This document shows positions 25,579 to 36,000 of a stretch of DNA of 64,000 nucleotides, one piece after another (the stretch's first letter is position 1; each line of letters opens with the position of its first letter). The stretch is from contig CAJNYU010002095.1 in NCBI GenBank assembly GCA_905331475.1, positions 1 through 64,000 of the forward strand. Reading direction: 5' to 3'. The DNA is from Rotaria socialis. Its lineage: Eukaryota > Rotifera > Eurotatoria > Philodinida > Philodinidae. The notes beneath the pieces were generated by a model. The model searched no databases, was not told where the DNA came from, and saw only the letters and a program-made list of their open reading frames with translations. The translations under genes and the position numbers were made by a program.

Positions 25579-26249
25579 TTTAGCAGCTGTTCATCACAGA
25601 TTATACATTTTCTAGGCATGGATTGTAACGATTTTTAGATAGAAGAGATGTCTGTGCTGATGGCATTGCGCTTTATTTAACTCTTCAAATCACAAAATCG
25701 CTCTGATTACGTATAAAGCACACATTTAAATACTCAAGCATTTGAGAAAACGAAGGAGAATAAGAAATAAAGAGAAATATCAAGGACAGAACGATAAAGG
25801 TAATAGGTACCATAAGAATAAATGGCGCCATACTCCCAAACATCATGTATAGATTACACTAGAACGGGAGCGTTACATCCCCGGATGGGATTTGGACACT
25901 CTCCGCATATATCGTTACATGGATCAATTCCATATCTGCATGATTGTTGTTGAGTGATTAGAGTTAGAGTAAGATTCACACTGTTCTAGTCGCTCCTCTT
26001 ATACGAAGAGACGTCTTATTAGTTCAGAATCATCAAGAAAAATAGCGATCAACTTCGTTTTGCCATACGATTTTCAATTATTTTGTCAGTCTCTGTATCA
26101 GATATTGCATAAAGCATTTGAAAATTACTTTGATGATGTCACTCTGGGAGAGGGAAGGAGGAAATCTCGGGAAAATGACAAGTAACCGCAAAAGACGGAG
26201 ACGCTCCATAAGAAAATAAAACGTGATGACCTAATATGTGAAAGATCCC

Positions 26250-27243
26250 TGCCACTACTTACATATTACGTCATCAGTATGAAGAGGAGAGGAATCTTTC
26301 AACAGACATGATGAAATCATAAATGTTATTATGCAATAATATATTTGCTAGATCAACAAAGTGCAAGTGACACGATTTTTGGCGTTATAAAGTGTGAAAA
26401 TTAAAGCAAATAGCCATTAGTTCAAAACCAGTACAGAGTGAGGATAAAACCTAGCTACTTCCTAGCAAAGATGTCATAAATGAGAGGTTTGATTTTTATG
26501 GATACAACGGTTGAGACTAACGATGAAGTCGATGACAACATGAAAAATCAACGGTGACGGCCGATCGATTTGATAGCATTAGCACAATCTCTTAACAGAA
26601 AGACGGAAGGCTGCACAAATACGAATACAGCTTGTATTCGTATTTACACATCTCTGGAAAGACGTCTACGCAGTATAAAAAACAGTCATTAAGACAAGCT
26701 GCTGACTCATTCACTGAGTTTACCAGTCTTAACGATAACGTTTAACAGTGCATCCTCAGTGAGTTTAAGATTCCGTTTCTAGGAACCGGGAACATCAACT
26801 GGGGGTTACCTTTCTTAGAGCGCTAAATTTTGTGCGGATTCTCGTGCTTATGAATCCGATCTAGGCTCCTGTATCTAGATAAAAAATCGAAACTCAGTCT
26901 GAGTTTTGAGTGCTCAGGAGCCCATTATGAATTCCCACTCATTGGAATTCAGTAACGCGTAGTAACTTGATACAAGCTGTAAGAATAAGCATGTATAAAT
27001 ATCTCTGAATTGTCCAAAATGCGTGAAAAAGAATATTCAATTGGGTTTCTGTTCTTTGGGAACAGAGTCTAATGGAGCGAGAATCCGGACACTACTAGCT
27101 ATAATCTTATCACATTGAGTATCGATATTTAAACGTTATAACACCCACACCCTCAAATTCCAACTCATTATGTAATCAGTAATAGAACTAACAATTTTAA
27201 CTTATTTCCGTTAATTTTATTGTGTTTTTCTTAGTAAACCACG
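26250..27243. repeat. 994 bp direct repeat, copy 2
   Basis: Partner of 24585-25578 with the same length and ends; it stops at the N at 27244. The 671 bp between the copies (25579-26249) has no recognised coding content. Confidence 0.85.
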
Positions 27244-27849
27244 NACATGAAGAATTAATCAATACACAGACAAAGTCATCGGTAGAAACAAAATAATATT
27301 ATTTTTCCAACAATATTGTCTATATTACAAAAAGGCTAAATATCTTTTTCAGGACTATTGTAACAGATTGTCAGTCATAGAATAATATGAACAATGAATC
27401 CTTCAGCTCTTCTCTTTCTGTGTACAATAAAATCTGTAAGTTTTTTTCTAAGCATTTAGATTCAAGAAACGACAGATAGACCATTTAGATCTGTAAACAA
27501 AATGCATGGTCACTTTCGTAACGTTTTTCAAAACTCGATCAAAGTCATATAGATCCGACATATATGAGCCTCGTTGTTTTCTTTAGCAACTGAAAATTGT
27601 TTAAAATATTGATATAAATTCACTAATCAAAATGGATCCTGGTGGAATCTACGGCTCCTGGTGGATTCTAGAATCCATCAGGAGCCACCAGGAGCCGCTT
27701 TTCCCCCCTTGGTTTCTCACTAGGCCCATTCATTCGTGAAAGTTTCAACCCAAACCTATACTCCAAAGTGGCAAGTCGATTCTGAGGGCGGAGGCCCCCT
27801 TAAACGGAAACTCTAAGTCCGAAGCGTATCTTGAGGGTGTGAGTGAAGG

Positions 27850-28125
27850 TGAGGATGTGGTAGTGGGTGTGACTGAGGCGGTCACCGTGTTCTCAAAACA
27901 GGTAATCTTACTAAAATAATTAGAAAGTCTTCTTCGTAAGTTCTAAACTACTTTTTGTTTATTATGCATGCCTAATTTATTTGTCCGAATCACTATTTTC
28001 CTCTAATATTAACATGATAATGCAATTAGTGCTAGTTTCCGCTTTACACTACAAAGTTCGGACTGCGTTAAAAAAAAGGCTTTTGTTCTTCTATTACAAA
28101 ATTTTCGACCAATTTTCGTAGACCC
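27850..28125. repeat. Dispersed repeat, copy A
   Basis: From GTGGTAGTGGGTGTGACTGAGG to TTTTCGTAGACCC (ends shown in part) this segment matches 51342-51625 in the same orientation with about 90 percent identity by eye. Both copies begin with a GTGGGTGTGACTGAGG tract. No coding capacity; family not recognised. Confidence 0.8.
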
Positions 28126-28149
28126 TTTGGTATGCACTTATGCTTGTAT

Positions 28150-28832
28150 ATCGGACCAAGTAGGTAATGTTAGCACCGGATTCGTGTATTTTGTGTCCGG
28201 ATTCGCCTACTGCCCGGTGCTGGCTCTCTAACTGGTTGTGCTGGATTCAGAATTTTGAGCTCTGTCGAACCATAACAGTTTCAGGCGGTTGTCAAGCAAA
28301 AACTGCGGAGTCTCACAAAAATACTGCTTTTCCTCCCATGTAAAGGTTTCACAAAATTAATATTACCAGCCAGGATTCGCCTATGCGCCTCTGAGCTTCC
28401 TCAACTTGATTGTGCTGGATGCAGAATTGGAAGCTCTATCCAACGGTATCAGTTTCACATGAGATCGTCTGGCCAAAATCAGCGTTTTCGCCGAAATACT
28501 ACCACAAAACCATGTTTTCACGCGAATAACCTGTCAGGATTCGCCTATAGACCTGTACTGAGCCTCTACTTCCTTGCAATAGATGCAGAATTTCGAGCTC
28601 TATCTGTCGGTGTGTTTTTCAGGTGGACTTGTCGATATAAGCGGAGATTATTGCGGATATACCACCAGAAAAATATGTCTTCAGGAGAATATCTTGTCAG
28701 GATTCGCACAGAGCCTTGTGTCGATGTTCTACTTGATGGCGCTAGATTCAGAAGCTCAAGCTCTATCTGTCGGTGTGTTTTTCAGGCGAAATCTTCGATC
28801 TAAGCGGAGGTTTTTGGGGAAATACCACCATA
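28150..28832. repeat. Degenerate ~165 bp tandem repeat, four units
   Basis: The phrase CAGGATTCGCC or a close variant recurs at about 28197, 28371, 28535 and 28698, each followed by GAGCTCTATC-like and TTTCAGGC-like blocks at matching offsets. The last two units are the most alike. Overlapping open frames of 114 and 84 aa in this stretch come from the repeat and show no domain. Confidence 0.75.
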
Positions 28833-29149
28833 GGTAACGCGAGAATTTCAGTTGAAATTGAAATTTTCAAAAAGAAATTATAAAAGAAATTTTCCTTTCT
28901 TACAGTTCTGATAAATAATACAGCGTTCCGTAGTAAAACAATCTTTCATAAATGATGCATAAGAAATGCAATTAATTAAAATTATTTTTATGTATAATTC
29001 CTTTCAGTATTTTATATAAAACTGTAGCAGAAAAAGTCCGTTTTTCTTTGTTTCCTTGGTATTCGATCTATTTCATTATGATGAGCGAAAAGTATTTATA
29101 GATGAATACTATTTGAGAAAATACATCTCCTACAGTGATGCAGTAGCGA

Positions 29150-29283
29150 TGGGTGGCAGAATTTTCACAACCAGAATGTAAGAATTCTGTATTCACCGCA
29201 GAATTCTGCTACAACTTTGCTTATATTGAATAGCAGAATTCAAGAATTCTGCTAGGTGAGAATTCTGTCACTGCTGCCACCCA
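29150..29283. mobile_element. Small foldback element rich in GCAGAATTCT
   Basis: GGGTGGCAGAATT at 29151 is mirrored by AATTCTGTCACTGCTGCCACCC ending at 29283, and GCAGAATTCTGC-type palindromes fill the interior. 134 bp, no coding. A CACACCC tract follows directly. Confidence 0.6.
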
Positions 29284-29309
29284 CACTCACACCCACACCC
29301 CACACCCCA

Positions 29310-32300
29310 ATCATACACCATTGGCTTCGTTTATTTGTGGTTGGTTCAATTTTGTGAAGAATTTTGCAGGTAGGCAAGGAAGGCAAACAAATTTAAGTAG
29401 CTGACTACTTTTAAAATATTAAAGGAGATGTTGCATTTGCGCCTGGCTTCAGCGGCGTAACTAGGATTTTTAGACCAATGGGCAAACTTCTATTGTGTCG
29501 GGAAACCATGATGGGCAAAATGGGTAAGATTTTTATTGATGGGCCAAAAGGTTTTGGTTCAACAAAGTACTGATAACGTAAAAAAATGAACGGATGTCCA
29601 CTAAATTAAATATGCATTAAACTCAGATTTTAGGCCTGCGCCAGTTGTTATTTAGTCTATTTTCAATGTTTCTGTTCATAACATTTATATTTCAAATTCA
29701 GACACCGAAATCAAGGCAACGATGATGCATTTGTGTATATTTTTTCAATATTTCATTGAAGTATATATCGAGATCTTTATGAATGTATGCAGCAGTAAGT
29801 CCGTTTAGCCTATTTTGTTCTTTTGTAGACCGACACTTACGTTTAATTCTCGATAACTCGCTGAAGCTCAGGAGGGGATGTAACGCCTTGATGAGGATCA
29901 GAGACGCAACTAATAAAAAATGCCAGATGCCAGAATATTGATTATGGCAGAATGACAACAATGGAGAAATGAAATAATATTGAATATTGGATGAAGATCC
30001 AATTGTTTATTCAATGAACAGAAATAGTTTGTGAATAAGAAGAACTCTACAAGCAAGTAGCTGAGATGAGTTCGAACGATCATAATGGACAATCGAGGTA
30101 GATTGATTGTAATGAACAATCAAGTTGAAAGAAAAAGGTAATATGTAATTGATCAAAAATATGATTCTTTTTTATAGAGGAGAAAAACAGTAGTTTTTAG
30201 AAGAATAAGAAGAATTATGATTAGTATATCTCTGTGGAGAGATATCTCTATATCGGAGCTTGAAGAAACGTGAAGAGAATAGAATAATTATCTATTATAT
30301 TCTGAGTCTAAGCGCGAAAAACGAAAAAAGGTGCCACTATTGAAAATAACAAGAGAGAACAACACAGGAGAAATAAACATACATAATATAGCAAACACCA
30401 AGATAAGATCAGTGACGTTACTGTCGTCACAGGGGGGAGTGACTTGAATCAACCGAAAATCAGGTAAAAAAGTAGATCTGTTCCTAATCGCTTCCTATCG
30501 CTCGAAATCATTTTCAAAATCATGTAAAATTGCTTCAAATAGCATCAAATAAACCGAAAGAATGGGTTTTCAGCAAGGGTGGAGCTGATTTTAATCAACC
30601 AAAAATCAGGCAAAAATCGCCGAAAATCGCCCCTAAATCAATTGATTTTCAGTGATGGTCGGTGATTGTCAACGATTTCCAGTCATCTCCGGTAGCTTTT
30701 AATTTGGTAAAAATCACTCCAAATTGTGAAAATAAAAATAATCTTTCCGCTCCCCCCCCCCTTGCTGCAATTTCTTTCAGCAGAAGCTGTTGGCACACTA
30801 TACACATATACATAGACGAGTAAAGAAAACAAAACATGAAGAAGTCAAAATACAAGAAGTGATTCTTTTCTTCTTCTTTGCTGAATTCTCCACAGAAAGA
30901 ACAAACAAAGAGCGTATGTGAGGTTCAGATGGAAGAAAATAAATGTAGCAACTATCTAATTCAAAAATAAATAAACAATTCGGAAAAAATAAAATTTCAA
31001 TGGGCAAAAACTTACTAATAAAAAATACAATGAACAAGTCTCCAAATGAACTGGGCAATTGCCTATTTACCCCTTCCCTGGTTACGCCGCTGTCTGGCTT
31101 TACTACAATTGTGAATGCAGCGATTATTATGGGTGGTAACGATTCATTGAATACAGGTGCTCAAGTAGGTATTGGAATAGGAATATGTTTTGTATGGGCT
31201 GCTCAAAATGCATTACGTATTGATCAACAAGGCTGGTTGAACAATTTTACGGTATTTTTTCAACTCGGGTCAGCAATCACTATTGTTGTAGTGCTTTTTT
31301 CTATGGCATCTGAGAGAGTTACAGCTCGTCATGTTTTTACATCAACATACAATGGTACTGGGCTCTTATTCCCATATGTATACGTCATTAGTATTTTGTC
31401 GACACTTTTTTCATTCTCTGGTTATGAAGGTAATGATTAAGTATTTGAATTTGTGTTAGTCATCTCTAAATTTTTAAGCTGGTGCTCATTTGGCTGAAAA
31501 AACTAGAGGTGCAAGTCGAGTAGGTAAGAAAATATTTAGAAGACAGTGAACTTTTCGAAAAATTCTTAAAATACCGTTCGACTCTTTTCGTTTTCAAGCT
31601 CCCACAGGAATTGTGGGCACTTTTATATGCAGCGCTATTACTAGTTTCGTTTATCTTCTTGCTCTACTGTTTGCTATTTCGGATATAAACAATTTTATTA
31701 TGAATAATAGTGGAGATAGTTCAACTCAAAGTTTCACTACTGATGCTTATCACACTGCCGTACCTTACGGAGGGGGAATTGGTGTGACAATTTGACTCAT
31801 TATTAACTTGTATTTTGCCTGGATGTCATCATTGACAGTGACTACTCGAATCGGGTATGAAGGAATCATGTGAATATTTAATTTTCTTGTAAGTCATCAA
31901 TATCTTTTTCGTTCTAGTTTCGCTGTGGCTCGTGATGGTGTTTTTCCACTATCGGTTTATCTACGTTGGATATTTGAACCGACAAAAACTCCATTGGGGA
32001 ATGTGATATTCGTGTTCTTTATCGACTCGCTTCTTCTCCTACTTCAATTAGCATCGGAGACTGCTTTCAGTGTCATTCTTTCTATAGCCACACTCGGATA
32101 TCAAATATCCTATTTCATGCCTATTCTATTCCGATGCACCACTGTCCGCCACAATTTCCTCATTGGTGAATTCAACTTGGGTCGATTCGGACTACCTATT
32201 GCTTTAATCCCAGCCACTTGGCTTTTTATCACATCAATAGTCATGTTTTTTTTCCGCCCGAATATCCAGTTACGAAAGATAATATGAATTATGCTGTGGT

Positions 32301-32478
32301 TATCGTTGGTGGAGTATTTCTACTTGCAGCAATGTATTGGATTTTTTCAGCTCGACATTGGTTTATCGGTCCAAAAGGAACTACGACAAATTCTAATGAA
32401 TTATCGCTGAATCAGACTAGCATCAGTGACATTAATGAAATCAAAACATCACCCAGCTTAATCCACGTCCGGTTGTGA
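29310..32478 (+). pseudogene. Fungal/bacterial-type amino-acid permease pseudogene, split by a transposon
   Basis: Exon pieces encode an APC-superfamily amino-acid transporter. These are about 29320-29373 (CGWFNFVKNFAG), 29427-29449 (GDVAFAPGF), 31093-31432 (NAAIIMGG through LFSFSGYEG), 31481-31524, 31600-31849, and 31919 on (ARDGVFPLSVYLRW, many membrane segments). The gene is broken in four ways. Its 5' part is missing: coding sequence starts right after a CACACCCCA tract at 29285-29310. A 1,643 bp hAT-like element sits inside an exon. TGA at 31793-31795 interrupts VTI-LIINLYFAW. A one-base shift in the T8 run near 32245 separates IVMFFF from PPEYPVTKDN, after which the frame runs to the stop at 32476-32478. 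The family is uncommon in animals in this form, so an acquired gene is likely. Confidence 0.85.
29450..31092. mobile_element. Non-autonomous hAT-like element inserted in the permease
   Basis: The ends are CAGCGGCGTAACTAGG (29450-29465) and CCTGGTTACGCCGCTG (31077-31092), inverted with one mismatch. Flanks CCTGGCTT (29442-29449) and TCTGGCTT (31093-31100) form an 8 bp target duplication with one difference, and removing the element plus one copy restores the permease frame. No transposase frame inside; a run of C near 30751 and an IR-rich segment with AAAATCAGG-type words at 30460-30720 are the only internal features. Confidence 0.88.
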
Positions 32479-33010
32479 GTTTGGACGAGCTTTATATGTA
32501 TGCTCATTCGTAACTGTCATAAATGTACTATATCGAGCATAATACAAAGTAAAATTAAGTGGAAATGTTTCGTTAATGGATGACAAAACTAGTTCCTTTC
32601 ATTTTTTCCAGTTTTTGCTTAATGCTTCTTGAATACCGAATGCATGACAAGACATATCTAAGTATTTCAATCAGCCTTGAAGAAATAATATCTTGTTGAA
32701 TCACTCACAAACGCAACACAGTCGGTCTATTATAACTCAAATTATATATTCAACTAATGAACATTCGTCTAAGGATGTGGGCATTAATCCTCATCTATTC
32801 TACACACCCATACCCTCAAGAAGAATACCGGTCACTATTTAACAATGATATCCCTATGCATAGTCTTGTTTTTTTTTCCTTAAGTTCTATTTGTATAATA
32901 TTCTTTTTAATATTGCTCCGAATTCCATAAATGTTGAATTATAGAAATGAAATAATGTTTTATTTTCATAAAAAAAACAACAACATAGAATGAAAAGAAG
33001 AGAAGTTTTT
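32479..33010. other. Convergent intergenic region
   Basis: Lies between the 3' end of the permease remnant and the 3' end of the DYW-PPR gene. A TTTATT (AATAAA on the minus strand) at 32958-32963 can serve the PPR transcript. A CTAAGGATGTGGGC tract is at 32769-32782. Confidence 0.5.
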
Positions 33011-36000
33011 TTAAAAATAGTCTTGACATGAGCATTGCCCGTTCATATGAAAGTGATGTATACGGTTGGCGTCACGAACAACTATTTCACATTGATAAAT
33101 CAAAGCAACTAATTTAGTTACTTGATCTATTTAGAAAAAAAAGGAGAAAGTCAATGAGAAAAAAATAGATTAATTCATGACTTACGACAATCACCACATA
33201 TGCGAAGATTTTTTGTCATTTGAATGCGTTTGGGTTTTCGATTACGGATGAAATGAGCAGCCATAGCGAGTCGTTCGCTGTGCCCGCAAAGAAGTGTTTC
33301 AATTGTTTCATCAGGTTCCACCGGTCTTACAACCCAACTTGCATCGTACTTATGCCCATGTTCAATGATTCTTTTTGACATTCGATCAGCTTGTTCATGA
33401 ATTTCCGCAGATTCAGCATGTGATTGATCATGCGCTCGAAATCTCTATGAAAATACACCAGAATAATTTCAAATGTTTTGATAAAAAGATTTTTGCAAAC
33501 TTACCCAGATTTTTCCATCGATATCAGTCATTGTTACACCAATTTGTTTCTTAGCACCTGATTTATGCAATTCCATTTTAATATCTGTTGATTTTTCAAT
33601 GTCACCTGATGATGCATAAACATTAGCCAAAAGAATTGAAGCTGTCAGTAATGAACTTTTCAAATCAGGAAAAAGCTTCTTCATGCGATCAACAACATCT
33701 TGTGATAATTTACTATTTTTATTATTGCGAGCACCTGATAATAGTGCCGCTAGAATTAAAATAAAAAGAATAAAGATTAGGTAATTCTCTTGGTTAATTA
33801 AAAAGCCATTTTGCTATTTTCATTCATTGAATTTTCTTTTTCATTATCCAACTTCATTGTTCAGAGCTTTTTATTTAAAAAAAATATACACTTTATGAAA
33901 TCTGCCACTCAAACAAGGATATACATAGCAATTAAATACTTTTATCTAGTTATCTCTAATTTAATAAAAGTTTTCTGAACTAACTGCAATTAATTTCATT
34001 CTACCATATTTGTTATTTGATAGAAATCTATTTCAATCTAATGTTTCTCCATGATTTGTATATTTTCTATCGATTTTCAATTCAACTATCTTGTTGAGCA
34101 TTATTAGAAAAGAGTTTCTCCGAAAATCAATTCGATAAGCATATCGGTCACTTGAACTAAACAATTCTTTTATGTATAGGCACGCATATTTTATGTTTTT
34201 ACTTCTTAAAAGGATCAAAAATAATTCAAGTCTGAAAAAACTTGTCTTTTTTTTCTAATGTATCTTCCGAGTAATTCCGTTACCAATCCTTATCTTACAG
34301 CATAAACTCCAACAATAAATTACTTTATATACATAAATTTCAATTAGATCTTAGTTATGTATAATCTCTATTACTTCCATGGAGTCGTCTCTCGTGATCT
34401 GTGAGATGAGGGAACTACAATTTTTTATCCTATGCATTTCAGCGTTCCTTTCAGATTTCGTTTGGTAAAAACGTTTTTTGATTACGTAAAGATTCATAAT
34501 ATATGATGATTTCATACTAAAATATGTTCAACATTACTATCGAGAACACGCTTTTTTTCTCGTCGACAGCGTACATAAAAGCACGATATAACATATTTTT
34601 ATGCTCCAAAAGTATTTTAGGAAACTTAGCTAGAGAAAAAGTTTTTGATAAGAATTATTTTTAAGCTATATCAAAAAATCTGCTGGTGTTTAATGTTTTT
34701 ATTCTCCTCTTTTGTTTATTAGATTGACTTTTTTAAAAATTACAATTTCATATTTATTGGTCTATAAAAAAAAACACATTTATGATCAAATCTCTTTTTT
34801 TGTTAAATGTTTTTCTGAACAAAATATTCGTTAATCGATTCGAATAAAATCACGTAAAAGAATAAATCGGAAATTCTATTAATGGTTTAAAAATTTGGTC
34901 AATACTGACTATACATCACTACTGAAGGTGGATGATCACGCTCAAATTTCTCCATTAATTCTCGTGCTTCATCAAAAGCAACTGCACGACTGAGACAATC
35001 AATCTAAATAAATAAATATAGAAAATTTATATAAGTTTGGCAAAGAAAAATGGATAATTTTTAATATACCATTGTTGTATATATTATTTCTGTTTTTGTT
35101 TGAATATTATTAAAGATCAAACGAGCTTCAGCAACAAGGCCTGAATGTGAACATGCATTTAAAACACAAACATAAGTTGATTCATGAATAAGTTCTTTTG
35201 GCATTTGACGATAAAATTCAACTGCTTCAACGCCCATCCCATTCAAACCATAAGAATTAACTATTCAACGCAAAACAAAATTATTATTTTCTAAAGAAAA
35301 ACAACAAGAACAAACTCATTGCCGTATATCCAATGTGATCGGGTTGAGACATAATTCTAAAAATTCGTTTTGCTTCATCGACAGAATCAACTTTGCCCTA
35401 AATATAAATATCTTTTTATGAACAAAAATCGAAAAATGAAAATCTATTTAAACAGACCCACATATCAATCAGCGCATTCTGAATTCGACGATCAACAAGA
35501 AAAAAACTTGGAATACGTTGAACAAACGATTTAGCTGTTTCCAACATGCCAATCTTAGCCAAAGCTTTTATCATACATAAATAAATAATAATATTTCCAT
35601 CTGCACAATCATTTTTCATTTTGGACAATAGATTAAATTCGTTTTTAGTATCATTTTTTCGATAGAATTCATCATGATGTATCCCATTAAAAATGTCAAC
35701 TGCTTTTTCTGCCAGTTCATTTTTATTGAAACCTATAAAAAAAATAAAATTGACCAAAGAATTACTAACAAAAACTATAATATTAACCTGCCATCATAGC
35801 TGCATACATTGATAATGTTTTCTTTGTTGATGCTTGAAACACTGCTTGAGCATTTTTCATATCACCACATTTCATGAATGCATCAATAAGAGAAGTTACA
35901 ACATATGGACTTGAATGAAAACTTTTTGAAATATTTGATGAAACAATTTTGATTAAATCTAATTCTTTATCTGTTCCTAATTGAGCACATGCATTAAAGA

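Larger units (their letters stand above)
23932..27711. mobile_element. Composite element with ~480 bp TIRs and internal 994 bp direct repeats
   Basis: The left arm 23932-24416 starts CAAGGGGGGAAAAGCGGC and the right arm 27245-27711 ends with its reverse complement. Both carry clustered copies of GGCTCCTGGTGG/CCACCAGGAGCC and a GGATTCTAGAATCC palindrome. Between the arms are two direct repeats of the same length, 24585-25578 and 26250-27243. No protein-coding frame of note is present. An N at 27244 separates the second direct repeat from the right arm. The element class is not recognised, and the right half may be a misjoin. Confidence 0.65.

Noticed and set aside
24585-27243. A complete LTR retrotransposon with 994 bp LTRs
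   Set aside because: TG...CA ends can be drawn, but there is no primer-binding site, no polypurine tract and no coding region, and the second copy ends at an N.
28459-28837. Two overlapping frames of 114 and 84 aa
   Set aside because: Both lie in the ~165 bp tandem repeat; the repeat explains the open frames.
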